Shown: piece by piece, positions 54,277 through 63,194 of the stretch
Layout: each line of letters begins with the position of its first letter
Position numbering within the stretch: position 1 is the stretch's first letter
Source: Pontibacter ruber
GTDB lineage: Bacteria > Bacteroidota > Bacteroidia > Cytophagales > Hymenobacteraceae
Reading direction: 5' to 3'
Assembly: GCF_023630205.1 (NCBI RefSeq)
Contig: NZ_JALPRR010000001.1
Coordinates: 992,001 to 1,056,000, forward strand
Length of the DNA stretch: 64,000 bases
Notes under the pieces: generated by a model
The model's input: only the letters and a program-made list of their open reading frames with translations
Told to the model about the DNA's origin: nothing
Database searches by the model: none
Translations under genes and position numbers: made by a program

Positions 54277-54307
54277 CAAAGGTATAGATTATAGGCTGCA
54301 AGTGCAA
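54277..54307 (-). promoter_or_regulatory. Promoter of the enoyl-CoA hydratase gene
   Basis: On the minus strand TTG (54307-54305), a 20-base spacer and TACCTTTG (54284-54277), 25 bases before the ATG. Confidence 0.72.
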
Positions 54308-54330
54308 CGGATATGCACTCCCTTTACGGC

Positions 54331-54948
54331 TTACAGGAACAGGGCTGCCGTAAAAGCAAGCAGAAATCCACTGCCAAACCCGGTGTATACCTGCGCTGGC
54401 GTATGCGCGTCCAGCGACAGCCTTGCTGACAGCACAGCGCCTGCTATCAGCACGTCAAAAATGATCGGGGATAGCAACTCTGCCTCCGGTACCAGCCGGT
54501 TCAGAAACAGCAGCAGGCCCAGGCTACCCCCCATGGCCATACTATGTGCACTCACTTTCCAGAACAGCGATATGACCCATGTCAGGAAAACGGAGGTTGC
54601 AATAATGCCCATCACTACGTAAAAGAGCTGATCAAAAACAGGCTCGCGGTAGAACAGGTAAGAGGTAACGCCATAGCAAAGCCCTGTAAAAAGCAAAGGC
54701 AGGCGGCGTTGCTCCCGCCGGTCCATCTCCATGGAGTCGATGTGGCCGGTGCGCACCAGGGCATAAGCTCCCAAACCCGGAATGATGACCGTGGTGAAAA
54801 AGATCATGGCCAGCACCATCCAGCGGCTGCTCAAAGGGAGCGTGAGCACCGGCACCGGCAGGTAATATAAGATAAAAGCAAAAAGGTAAGTAGGTACAAG
54901 CAGTGGGTGAAATACGACCGAAAGCAACCTGGCAAGCGTGCGGTTCAC
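54331..54948 (-). CDS. PAP2-like integral membrane protein
   Basis: The 205-residue protein has five to six membrane helices. Three short motifs recall the PAP2 phosphatase site in order: DRREQRRLPLL (for KxxxxxxRP), SAHSMAMGG (for PSGH) and ARLSLDAHTPAQVYTGFGSG (for SRxxxxxHxxxD). The last aspartate is not present and a Gln stands near its place, so activity is uncertain. PAP2 enzymes remove phosphate from lipid phosphates such as undecaprenyl pyrophosphate. An AT-rich inverted repeat lies immediately upstream. It lies 80 bases upstream of the enoyl-CoA hydratase start. Confidence 0.78.
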   Translation of the reverse strand: MNRTLARLLSVVFHPLLVPTYLFAFILYYLPVPVLTLPLSSRWMVLAMIFFTTVIIPGLGAYALVRTGHIDSMEMDRREQRRLPLLFTGLCYGVTSYLFYREPVFDQLFYVVMGIIATSVFLTWVISLFWKVSAHSMAMGGSLGLLLFLNRLVPEAELLSPIIFDVLIAGAVLSARLSLDAHTPAQVYTGFGSGFLLAFTAALFL

Positions 54949-54954
54949 TTTTTA

Positions 54955-55074
54955 TAATTAATGAATTACGAATTAAGAATGATGAATTGGGTTCTGGATT
55001 TATACGTCAGCTATACTTTTACAAAACTATTATTTGCTGAAATTCATAATTTGTAATTCAGCATTCATAATTAG
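54955..55074. repeat. AT-rich inverted repeat, second copy
   Basis: Left arm (54955-54989) and right arm (about 55040-55074) consist of TAATGAATTA / AATTCATAATT units that pair imperfectly. The 50-base centre includes a heptamer. It resembles the element at 36152-36234, with a longer centre, and fills the rpoN to PAP2 gap. Confidence 0.82.
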
Positions 55075-55076
55075 TG

Positions 55077-56528
55077 TTAAAGCTCTTTGCGGAGGCGGGC
55101 TACCGGTATGTTAAGTTGCTCGCGGTACTTGGCAACCGTACGGCGGGCAATGTTATAGCCTTTCTCGTTCAGGATCTGCTCTATCTTCTCGTCGGAAAGC
55201 GGCTTGCGCTTGTTCTCCTTGTCGATGATCTCTTTGAGAATGTGCTTCACCTCACGGCTGCTGGCATCTTCGCCGGAGTCGGTGGCTATACCTTCCGAGA
55301 AAAAGTACTTGAGCGGGTAAATACCAAACTCGGTCTGCACGGCTTTGCTGTTGGCCACGCGGCTTACTGTTGAGATGTCCATGCCGATCTCTTCGGCAAT
55401 ATCCTTCAGGATCATCGGGCGCAGCTTACTCTCGTCACCTTCCAGGAAGAACTCGTGCTGGTACTTGATTATGGCTTCCATGGTGCGCAGCAGCGTGTTC
55501 TGGCGCTGGCGTATGGCATCGATAAACCACTTGGCCGCGTCGAGCTTCTGCTTCACAAACGTTACCGTCTCCTTCAGCTTCTTGTCCTTCTTATCCGACT
55601 TGTCGTAGGCATCGAACATGTCGGCGTAGGAGCGGCTGATGCGCAGGTCCGGGGCATTGCGCGAGTTGAGGGACAGCTGCAACTGACCATTCTCGTTGGT
55701 AAGTATAAAATCCGGTATGATGTACTGTACCCGTGTCATGCCAGCCCCTGCCCCGCCCGGTTTCGGGTTCAGTTTGATGATCAGGTCAACGGCCTTTTTC
55801 AGGTCCTCTTCGCTAACTCCGAATTTGGCCTGTATCTTCTGGTAATGCTTTTTGGTAAACTCGTCGAAGCTTTCGGAAATGATACGTTCCGCCAGCACTG
55901 TTGTAGCATCCTGCTCGCGACGGTGCAGCTGCAGCAGCAAACACTCTGGCAGGTCGCGGGCTGCAATACCGGCCGGGTCAAAGGTCTGGATCATGTGCAG
56001 CACCTGCTCAATCTCCTCTTCCGAGGTCTCGATGTTCTGCGAAAAAGCCAGGTCGTTAACAATGGAGCTTAGCTCCCGACGGATGTAGCCATCGCTGTCG
56101 ATGCTGCCGATCAGCTGCATGCCAATGGTATACTGTTTGTCGTCAAGGTCCAGGAAACCGAGCTGGTCGAGTAGCGAATCGGTAAGGGTGGAGGTAACAG
56201 CTATCGGCATTTCACGATCTTCGTCGTCATCGCCGCCGCGGTCGCCCTGCATTTTGTAGCCGCTGATCTCGTCATCGTTCAGGTAATCGTCGAGGTTGAT
56301 CTCGTCTTTGCTGTAATCCTCCTCGCCATCATACTCCTCTCCGTCCGAGTCGCTGTACTGGTCGGCATCAGCATCTTCGCGGCCTTCCTCCAGAGCAGGG
56401 TTTACTTCCAGTTCTTCTTTGATGCGCATCTCCAACTCGGCAGTAGGTATCTGCAGCAGCTTGATAAATTGTATCTGCTGCGGCGATAGCTTCTGGGATA
56501 AAAGTTGTCTTAAATCGAGTCGCTGCAT
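55077..56528 (-). CDS. rpoN: RNA polymerase sigma-54 factor
   Basis: RpoN directs core polymerase to -24/-12 promoters that need an ATP-driven activator. The 483-residue protein has the Gln/Leu-rich region I (QRLDLRQLLSQKLSPQQIQF). The acidic region II (about 55-95, EEYDGEEDYSKDEINLDDYL) is notably long. The core-binding domain (PAGIAARDLPECLLLQLHRR) and a helix-turn-helix (IGMDISTVSRVANSKAVQT) follow. The RpoN box is ARRTVAKYRE near the C-terminus. All parts are intact. A TTTG-N21-TAAATTTG promoter lies upstream. No enhancer-binding activator is in the window. Confidence 0.97.
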   Translation of the reverse strand: MQRLDLRQLLSQKLSPQQIQFIKLLQIPTAELEMRIKEELEVNPALEEGREDADADQYSDSDGEEYDGEEDYSKDEINLDDYLNDDEISGYKMQGDRGGDDDEDREMPIAVTSTLTDSLLDQLGFLDLDDKQYTIGMQLIGSIDSDGYIRRELSSIVNDLAFSQNIETSEEEIEQVLHMIQTFDPAGIAARDLPECLLLQLHRREQDATTVLAERIISESFDEFTKKHYQKIQAKFGVSEEDLKKAVDLIIKLNPKPGGAGAGMTRVQYIIPDFILTNENGQLQLSLNSRNAPDLRISRSYADMFDAYDKSDKKDKKLKETVTFVKQKLDAAKWFIDAIRQRQNTLLRTMEAIIKYQHEFFLEGDESKLRPMILKDIAEEIGMDISTVSRVANSKAVQTEFGIYPLKYFFSEGIATDSGEDASSREVKHILKEIIDKENKRKPLSDEKIEQILNEKGYNIARRTVAKYREQLNIPVARLRKEL

Positions 56529-56833
56529 AGTGGAAAAACGGTTTTTTGCGCAAAAAAGTGCACCTCCAAATTTAGGATAATTTTACTAGCATTTACAAAA
56601 AAGGTTAAATTATCGTTACTTTGAGGGATTTTTGGGGAAAGCTGGAAACGGGCGCTGCAAAACTCCGGAAGTATGGCATATGCTCTCGTTACCCGTCTGG
56701 GTATCACTGCATTTTGACGCTTCGATGGTACCTTCCGTTTTCCGTTTACTTTGAGTAGCTACGCTACCTTTCAATTTTAATCTTTAATTTAGCTGTACGG
56801 GTTTTCTGACCCTGTATGCTACAAGTTATACAT
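56529..56833. other. Divergent promoter gap between rpoN and asnS
   Basis: The gap contains no gene. Besides the rpoN promoter it holds TACCTTTC at 56763-56770, a one-base variant of the -7 box that may serve asnS. Two TTACTTTGAG strings at about 56617 and 56748 are each one base short of a box. Confidence 0.55.
56567..56599 (-). promoter_or_regulatory. Promoter of rpoN
   Basis: On the minus strand TTTG (56599-56596), 21 bases, then TAAATTTG (56574-56567), 39 bases before the ATG. Confidence 0.72.
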
Positions 56834-58273
56834 ATGCAACGCACGAAAGTAAAAGAACTGCTGACAGGCGCCGAAGTAGGCAAGGAAGTATTGCTGAAGG
56901 GTTGGGTGCGCACCAAGCGCGGTAACAAGTTTGTGAATTTTATCGCCGTAAACGACGGCTCCACCATCCATAACCTGCAGGTAGTAGCCGATGCCGAGAA
57001 GTTTCCGGAAGAGACGCTGAAAGACATCACCACCGGCGCAAGCGTGGCCGTAACCGGCGAACTGGTTGCCTCCCAGGGCAAAGGCCAGGCCTACGAAGTG
57101 GTGGCTAATACCATCGAGGTGATCGGCAAAGCCGACCCGGAAGCTTACCCGCTGCAGAAGAAGGCACACTCGCTGGAGTTCCTGCGTGAGATCGCCCACC
57201 TGCGCTTCCGCACCAACACCTTCGGAGCTGTTTTCAGGGTACGTAACACGCTGGCTTTTGCCGTGCACAAGTTTTTCAACGAGAAAGGCTTTGTCTACAT
57301 GCACACGCCGATCATCACCGCTTCGGACGCAGAAGGCGCCGGCGAGATGTTCCGCGTAACCACGCTGGACCCGATCAACCCGCCACTCACCGAAGACGGG
57401 CAGGTAAACTATGAGGAGGACTTCTTCGGTCGTGCTACCAACCTGACGGTATCGGGACAGCTGGAGGGCGAGCTGGCGGCCATGGCTTTCAGCGACATTT
57501 ATACTTTCGGACCTACGTTCCGTGCCGAGAACTCCAATACCACGCGCCACCTGGCCGAGTTCTGGATGATCGAGCCGGAGATGGCGTTCTATGACCTGAA
57601 AATGAACGCCGACCTGGCCGAAGATTTCATCAAGTACATCATCCGCGAAGCGATCGAGAAGAACCGCGACGACATCGAGTTCCTGGGACAGCGCCTGGTG
57701 GAGGAAGACAAAACCAGGCCGCAGAACGAGCGCCAGGAAATGACTTTGATGGAAAAGCTGGAGTTTGTAGTCAACAACGACTTCGAGCGCGTAACCTATA
57801 CCGAGGCCATCGACATCCTGGTGAACTCACCGGCTTACAAGAAGAAAAAATTCCAGTACGAGGTTAGCTGGGGCGTTGACCTGCAGAGCGAGCACGAGCG
57901 CTACCTGGTAGAAAAGCACTTCAAGAAGCCGGTGATTGTAACAGATTACCCGAAGGATATCAAAGCGTTTTACATGCGCCTCAACGACGACGGCAAAACC
58001 GTAGCCGCCATGGACATCCTGGCACCGGGCATTGGCGAGATCGTGGGTGGCTCGCAGCGTGAAGAGCGCCTTGACCTTTTGGTAGAGCGCATGAAGGGCG
58101 TAGGCATTGAGGAGGAGGCCCTGTGGTGGTACCTGGATACCCGCCGTTTCGGTGGCTGTCCGCATGCTGGTTTTGGCCTGGGCTTTGAGCGCCTGGTGCA
58201 GTTCGTAACCGGCATGGGCAACATCCGCGACGTGATTCCTTTCCCGAGAACGCCACAAAACGCGGAGTTTTAA
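56834..58273 (+). CDS. asnS: Asparaginyl-tRNA synthetase
   Basis: AsnRS charges tRNA-Asn in the cytoplasm. The 479-residue protein (start at 56834, [19 protein letters not shown]) has the N-terminal OB-fold anticodon domain ([20 protein letters not shown]). The class II catalytic core has motif 2 in [20 protein letters not shown] and motif 3 in [36 protein letters not shown] and the ending [13 protein letters not shown] mark it as AsnRS rather than AspRS. An ATG 18 bases upstream is a less likely start. A terminator follows. Confidence 0.97.
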   Translation: MQRTKVKELLTGAEVGKEVLLKGWVRTKRGNKFVNFIAVNDGSTIHNLQVVADAEKFPEETLKDITTGASVAVTGELVASQGKGQAYEVVANTIEVIGKADPEAYPLQKKAHSLEFLREIAHLRFRTNTFGAVFRVRNTLAFAVHKFFNEKGFVYMHTPIITASDAEGAGEMFRVTTLDPINPPLTEDGQVNYEEDFFGRATNLTVSGQLEGELAAMAFSDIYTFGPTFRAENSNTTRHLAEFWMIEPEMAFYDLKMNADLAEDFIKYIIREAIEKNRDDIEFLGQRLVEEDKTRPQNERQEMTLMEKLEFVVNNDFERVTYTEAIDILVNSPAYKKKKFQYEVSWGVDLQSEHERYLVEKHFKKPVIVTDYPKDIKAFYMRLNDDGKTVAAMDILAPGIGEIVGGSQREERLDLLVERMKGVGIEEEALWWYLDTRRFGGCPHAGFGLGFERLVQFVTGMGNIRDVIPFPRTPQNAEF

Positions 58274-58297
58274 CAAAGGCTATACTTTATACTTCAG

Positions 58298-58328
58298 AAG
58301 CCCGGCTATACTTTGGTCGGGCTTTTTT
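58298..58328 (+). terminator. Terminator after asnS with the heptamer in its loop
   Basis: Arms AAGCCCG / CGGGCTT enclose a loop containing TATACTT (58307-58313) and are followed by TTTT. Two more heptamers precede the stem. Confidence 0.85.
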
Positions 58329-58395
58329 ATTGATCTTTAACATTATATATTCCGGTTATCCTATCTTTAAGGCACCAATTGCTTTATACTTTACT

Positions 58396-58977
58396 ATGAA
58401 CAAGTTTTACCCGCTCTTAGCAGGATTACTCCTGCTTTGCACGCTCTACGCCACAGCACAAGAGCAAATCAACACTCCCCTTGCTGCGAAAAAGAAGTAC
58501 ACCAGTATTAAAGTTGGCCCTAGCTTCGCGACGTTATCTCCGAAAGGCGAGCCATGGCTATGCCCGCAGTTTGGAGCCCACGCCGGCCTATACTATTTAA
58601 CAATGGAGAGCGACAGGCTTGGTATACAGGCAGAAGCGCAGTATTCGTTCCAGGGGGCAGAGCTCGATCGTGGCCACCTGCTGCTGCACTACCTTAACAT
58701 TCCCATTACTGCTAAATTCTTTGTAGCGCCTGAAGTAAGCCTGCAAGGCGGTGGTTATGCAGGACTGCTATTGGAAGAGCGGTATGAGTACGAAGCCTAC
58801 AACAGCCGCCCTAACATGGAAGGGGCAGACTATGGCCTGGTGTATGGCCTTTCTTACGGAAATGAAAGCAAGCTGACGGTAAGCCTTCGCCACCAGGTAG
58901 GTCTTGCAGACATTATCGGAGCCAAAAACCAGGTAGTTCAATTGTCTTTGGCCTACTGCGTGAGCAGCAAACAGTGA
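58396..58977 (+). CDS. PorT-like outer-membrane beta-barrel protein
   Basis: The 193-residue protein, started at 58396, has a signal peptide ending LYATAQ. Alternating strands of a small beta-barrel follow: KYTSIKVGPSFATLS, FGAHAGLYYLTMES, LGIQAEAQYSFQGAEL, HYLNIPITAKFFV and LQGGGYAGLLLEE. The order and the NIPITAKFF string fit the PorT or outer-membrane beta-barrel family in Bacteroidetes. True PorT takes part in type IX secretion, but most relatives are uncharacterised. It is transcribed after asnS but behind a terminator. Confidence 0.82.
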   Translation: MNKFYPLLAGLLLLCTLYATAQEQINTPLAAKKKYTSIKVGPSFATLSPKGEPWLCPQFGAHAGLYYLTMESDRLGIQAEAQYSFQGAELDRGHLLLHYLNIPITAKFFVAPEVSLQGGGYAGLLLEERYEYEAYNSRPNMEGADYGLVYGLSYGNESKLTVSLRHQVGLADIIGAKNQVVQLSLAYCVSSKQ

Positions 58978-59225
58978 TGAAATCATTCTGGCTGTAGTCT
59001 TGCTTGCCTATACTTACAAGGGGCAAATGCACTATGGTTATTCTTAACCGAAACACCAATACCATACAGATAGCCTCCTTTCTTAAAGAGAAGCTGTAAA
59101 GCAAAACTGCTAATGTAAACGGCTCAAAAACTTTTACTTATAAATTCGGTTATTTGACCACAACAATTTATACTTTGGCTGGAAATTTGCAGTTAAAGCT
59201 TAGACTATTTTAACTAAATTATACC

Positions 59226-60782
59226 ATGCGAAAGATACTCTTCACCGTTCTCTTTCTGGGCTTGTTTGCCACTGTGGCCAGCGCCCAGCAGGAGTTTGCC
59301 AACGTGGAGTTGCCCATGCGCCGAGCCGAAGATCTGGTAACAGTGGCCGATGGCGAAGGTAATGTCTGCGTGTATTTTTACCAAAGCGGCAAATTGTACT
59401 TTAACCTTCTCTCTCCTTCCGGCCAGGTGGTTTCTTCACAGGAGATTCCGTGGCGCTGGAACGAGCAGCCCCAGATTCTGGGTACCCGTGTGACCGATGA
59501 CGAGTTTATGTTTTACAGCCGCTACGCAAACGGCCGCCGCGATTATGTGCGCCCATTTGCCATTAACCGCAGAACCGGTGCTTTCCGAAGCCTGCAGGAC
59601 GTGCTCCTGAAGAAAGAAAGAGGCGAGCAGTTTATCGGTGGTTTTGTTGATGCAGACCACGCATACATGCTCTACACAGATAAGAAGCAGAACATACACT
59701 TGTACCGCGACGCGGGCGATGCGCAGATGGAGAAAAAGACATTTGCCACAGATAAGATGCCCCGCACCCGTGGCCGCTACGACCGTGAGGCGGAGCTCAT
59801 CTTTGTGCATCCGGACCTGGAGCGTACCGTGTTTGCAGGTCATCACCGCAGCAAGATCTATACCCGAGGCGACAAGGTACACATGATCTTCGACGATTTC
59901 TATACCAAAGGCAATGGCAACAAAACGACTACCGAGATCCTGACGCTGGACTGGAACAGCGGCCAGACCGAGTACCGCACGCTGCCAGCTTTTGAGAATG
60001 AGAAGGACCCGAATTTCAACTCATTCCTGCACAACAACATGCTGTTTAGGGTGCAGTTAGCAAAAGATGAGATGAACCTGGTAGCTTACGACTTTGCTAC
60101 GCTCAAGCCGATCAAGGACTATAGCTACAAAGGCGACCAGGAGATCGCAATCAAGTCGACGCCGGTACACCAGCGCGGCATCAAAGCGTTGTTCTCTCCG
60201 GATAACACCACCATCGAGAAGACCTCGAAGGTAATGAAGAACCTGGCAAACGGTATTCCGGCCATCACCGTCGATTCGTTTGGCGACAGCACGCTGCAAC
60301 TGACAATCGGCTCTTACCAACCGCCAAAAGTAAACGATCGCGGTAACGACTATAGCCGTCTGGTGCGCACCCCGGACCGTTATGTCTATACTTCACGTGG
60401 TTTGATGATGATACCCGGCCGCTGGACACCGGCCTATAACATCCCGAGCTACTACCTCGACTCGCCGTACTACAGCCGTTACTTCTACGACCCGTACGGG
60501 CAGGGAAGAAACAACCTGCCTTCAGGGCCTGGCATCAGTACCTACTTCAGGGCAGTGCTGGATAACGAGAACCTGGAGAAAGTAAAATCTGATGAGGTTG
60601 TAGTGCTGCAGGACAAGATAGAAGAATACGAGACAGAACTAAAGCCGGAGCCGGAGTTCAAGACTGTTTACCGCTACGGCGACAAGCTGCACTACGGCTA
60701 TCTGGACCGCAAGACCAGGTCGTTCCGTATTGTGGAGTTCTCGCAGGATCAACCCAGACAGGAACAGCCACAGCAGCAGTAA
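59226..60782 (+). CDS. Large secreted protein of unknown function
   Basis: The 518-residue product has a signal peptide ending VASAQ. The mature part has repeated strand-rich blocks suggestive of a beta-propeller (EGNVCVYFYQSGKLYFNLLS, DEFMFYSRYANGRRDYVRPF, ADHAYMLYTDKKQNIHLYRD). A Tyr/Pro-rich stretch (NIPSYYLDSPYYSRYFYDPY) and a Gln/Pro tail (QDQPRQEQPQQQ) follow. There is no lipobox and no T9SS sorting domain, so it may stay in the periplasm. I know no named domain that fits. A strong terminator follows and the DUF4168 gene converges on it. The 248-base gap upstream holds two heptamers. Confidence 0.78.
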   Translation: MRKILFTVLFLGLFATVASAQQEFANVELPMRRAEDLVTVADGEGNVCVYFYQSGKLYFNLLSPSGQVVSSQEIPWRWNEQPQILGTRVTDDEFMFYSRYANGRRDYVRPFAINRRTGAFRSLQDVLLKKERGEQFIGGFVDADHAYMLYTDKKQNIHLYRDAGDAQMEKKTFATDKMPRTRGRYDREAELIFVHPDLERTVFAGHHRSKIYTRGDKVHMIFDDFYTKGNGNKTTTEILTLDWNSGQTEYRTLPAFENEKDPNFNSFLHNNMLFRVQLAKDEMNLVAYDFATLKPIKDYSYKGDQEIAIKSTPVHQRGIKALFSPDNTTIEKTSKVMKNLANGIPAITVDSFGDSTLQLTIGSYQPPKVNDRGNDYSRLVRTPDRYVYTSRGLMMIPGRWTPAYNIPSYYLDSPYYSRYFYDPYGQGRNNLPSGPGISTYFRAVLDNENLEKVKSDEVVVLQDKIEEYETELKPEPEFKTVYRYGDKLHYGYLDRKTRSFRIVEFSQDQPRQEQPQQQ

Positions 60783-60798
60783 TTTCCTGACCGTACCA

Positions 60799-60843
60799 TA
60801 AAAAAGAAGCCCTGCCGGAAATTCCGGCAGGGCTTCTTTTTTA
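60799..60843. terminator. Bidirectional terminator
   Basis: About 21-base complementary arms (core AAGAAGCCCTGCCGG / CCGGCAGGGCTTCTT) with A and T runs. A heptamer follows at the right foot. Confidence 0.92.
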
Positions 60844-60853
60844 TACTTTGTGG

Positions 60854-61366
60854 TTACTGTTGTCCCATCATTTTCTTCACGCGGGCCTGCAGGGTTGGGT
60901 TTTGCTGGTAAGCAAGCATGATCTGCTCATACTTATCCACCGTCATGCCGTCTTTTTGGATCGCCTGCTCCATGTTCTTTTCCATTTCCGGCTGCAGGGC
61001 TATGATGCGTTCGGCCGCTTTGTTAAAGGCCGCAAGTTCTTCCGGTGTTGCACCGGCCTCGTTCAGCTTTTGCTGCTGGTGCGCCTGCGCCAGCTGGTTA
61101 AATTTCTCAACCTCCAGTTTTTCCTCCTGCAGGATCGTAAGCATCACTTTCTCGCCTTCCTTCTGCACGGCAAGCAAGCGCGTGCTGGCATCTACAAACT
61201 GCTTGATATCGGCATCCGAAATGTCGGTGGTAGCCTGCTGTTGCTGCTGTGGTGGCTGCGTTTGTGGAGTCTTTGTCTGCGCCAGGGCGGTATCGGCAAA
61301 GCTTACCAGCCCCAGTATAAGAGCAGGCACAATTATTCCTTTTACTTTTTTATAGTTGAAGCTCAT
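60854..61366 (-). CDS. DUF4168 secreted protein
   Basis: The 170-residue protein has a signal peptide ending DTALAQ and a Gln/Pro/Thr linker (TKTPQTQPPQQQQQATTD). A helical DUF4168 domain follows (ISDADIKQFVDASTRLLAVQ; LAAFNKAAERIIALQPEMEK; MTVDKYEQIMLAYQQNPTLQ). The closing DKYEQIMLAYQQNP is a recognised part of the family. Members are periplasmic and uncharacterised. It converges on the unknown secreted gene. Confidence 0.85.
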   Translation of the reverse strand: MSFNYKKVKGIIVPALILGLVSFADTALAQTKTPQTQPPQQQQQATTDISDADIKQFVDASTRLLAVQKEGEKVMLTILQEEKLEVEKFNQLAQAHQQQKLNEAGATPEELAAFNKAAERIIALQPEMEKNMEQAIQKDGMTVDKYEQIMLAYQQNPTLQARVKKMMGQQ

Positions 61367-61718
61367 AAAATTCCGGATTAGCGTTTAGAAGTGAAAATGA
61401 TAGATTGAAACAGGCAGTTGTGCAGGGCTGCCAACTTAACTATACTTCCTTTTGAGCGGATTTGTTCGGAAACAGGGCTACAGCTAGAGGGCTTGTAGTA
61501 TACCCGGATAACCGAACAACCCTGCCGCTATACTTCATTGTTCCAACCCGGTTGATCGTTTGAAAGCTTTTTTGCCTTTGTAAAAAGCAAAGTTTAGTAT
61601 AAAGGGCTGCCAGCAAGACGAACAGGAATTGCAGTAGCGAAATGCCACATTTAAAGGTACAAGAAATCGGTACGATCTTAATTTCTGGATTCCTGACGCA
61701 GAAACAAACTTTACTTGT
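61367..61718. other. Gap between DUF4168 and kmo genes
   Basis: I see no gene. It contains two heptamers and an AT-rich stretch but no clear promoter box or hairpin terminator after kmo. Confidence 0.55.
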
Positions 61719-63110
61719 TTATCCCCGTCCCTGCGCTTCCGTATGCTTTTTCAGCTTCTCCTTGTAGATGATCTGCTCTTCTAACAGCTGCTGTACTTCC
61801 GGCTTATCGAAGTCTTCTACCGTCTGGATGTGCTTCATCACCTTCTTCATGATCTCGTCCTGCAGCCGGCCTGTTTCCAATGCATAGGAATACGGCAGGT
61901 CCGTGAAGGTAACCATGGTGTAGAGCGGGATCCACTTATCGGGGTACTGCTGGTTGATCCTGGCTTCGATCTTTTTGCGCAGCAGGAAGCGCGGGTCCGC
62001 TACCTTGTCGCGCATCTCGATAAAGTTCATCACGGCCAGGTCGGCAATGGCGTCGGCGTCGGGCTTGCGTTTACGCTCAAATGCCTTGAATAATTTCTCC
62101 CAGTCGCCGTCGAAGTTCTCCAGCATCTGGTCCAGCACGGTAATGTCCTCGAAGCCGGCGTTCATACCCTGCCCGTAAAAAGGCACCACCGCGTGGCAGG
62201 CATCCCCAATAAGCAAGGCTTTGTCCTGGTACGACCACGGAAAGCATTTAACGGTTACCAGCGAGCCGATCGGGTTAGAGAAGTAATCTTCTGCCAGATC
62301 CGGCATGAGCGGCACTGCATCCGGGAAAGCCTCCAGGAAGAAGTTAAGAAGCTCGGTATCTGTCTTGATCGATTCGAAAGAAAGGGCTCCCTCGTAAGGG
62401 AAGAAAAGTGTGCAGGTAAAACTGCCGTCGATGTTCGGCAGCGCGATCATCATGTAGTTGCCGCGAGGCCAGATGTGCAACGCATGCTTTTCCAGCAGCC
62501 AGCCACCTCCTTCAGCCGCCGGAATGGTCAGCTCTTTATAGCCATACTCCAGGTAAGACTGCGAGTAGTTGTAGCGGTCGGTTTTCTGCATGGCGTTGCG
62601 CACCATCGAGAAAGCCCCGTCTGCCCCAAACAGCAGCTGGCTCTGCAACTTTTCTACCTCGCCTGTTTCGGTGTTGCGCATTTCTGCCTCGTTGGTGTGC
62701 AGGTCCAGGTTCAGCAGCTGGCGGTTGAAGTGGTAGGTAATGTTGGGGTCCGGCTCCGAAATGTCCATCAGGGCTACATTCAGCCCGGCCCTGGATACCG
62801 AATAAATTGCCTGCCCCTCTTTGCCATAGGGCTGGTAGGTAAGGTTGCCCTGCTCATCGTGCATCATGCGGCCATACATCGGGATTGCCACTTTGCGCAC
62901 CTGCTCTTCTATGCCGATGCCGCGCAACGCACGCCAGCCCCGGTCGCTGAGGGCCAGATTGATAGAGCGGCCACCAAAAGCACCTAATTTGCGGAGGTCG
63001 GGGCGACGTTCGTACAGATCAACTTTGTGGCCGCGCTTGGCCAGGTACAAAGACAGTAACGAACCGACCAGGCCGGCTCCCATTATGGCGATGTTCTTTT
63101 TCTCGGTCAT
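61719..63110 (-). CDS. kmo: Kynurenine 3-monooxygenase
   Basis: KMO is an FAD enzyme that hydroxylates kynurenine at C3 with NADPH and O2. The step leads from tryptophan to quinolinate and NAD, or to further breakdown. The 463-residue protein has the FAD Rossmann start AIMGAGLVGSLLSLYLAKRG and the family-specific GGRSINLALSDRGWRALRGI. FGADGAFSMVRNAM and the second FAD motif LLIGDACHAVVPFYGQGMNA follow. These match KMO rather than general hydroxylases. The C-terminal membrane-anchor region of animal KMO is absent, as in other bacteria. No kynureninase or tryptophan dioxygenase gene is adjacent. alkB lies 84 bases upstream on the same strand. Confidence 0.94.
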   Translation of the reverse strand: MTEKKNIAIMGAGLVGSLLSLYLAKRGHKVDLYERRPDLRKLGAFGGRSINLALSDRGWRALRGIGIEEQVRKVAIPMYGRMMHDEQGNLTYQPYGKEGQAIYSVSRAGLNVALMDISEPDPNITYHFNRQLLNLDLHTNEAEMRNTETGEVEKLQSQLLFGADGAFSMVRNAMQKTDRYNYSQSYLEYGYKELTIPAAEGGGWLLEKHALHIWPRGNYMMIALPNIDGSFTCTLFFPYEGALSFESIKTDTELLNFFLEAFPDAVPLMPDLAEDYFSNPIGSLVTVKCFPWSYQDKALLIGDACHAVVPFYGQGMNAGFEDITVLDQMLENFDGDWEKLFKAFERKRKPDADAIADLAVMNFIEMRDKVADPRFLLRKKIEARINQQYPDKWIPLYTMVTFTDLPYSYALETGRLQDEIMKKVMKHIQTVEDFDKPEVQQLLEEQIIYKEKLKKHTEAQGRG

Positions 63111-63194
63111 AGTTTATCAGGGCAGAGCTTCAAGCTACCGTAAAGTAACGTGTTACGATTGGGAATGGCAACCCCTAACAGAAGGCTGCAGACA

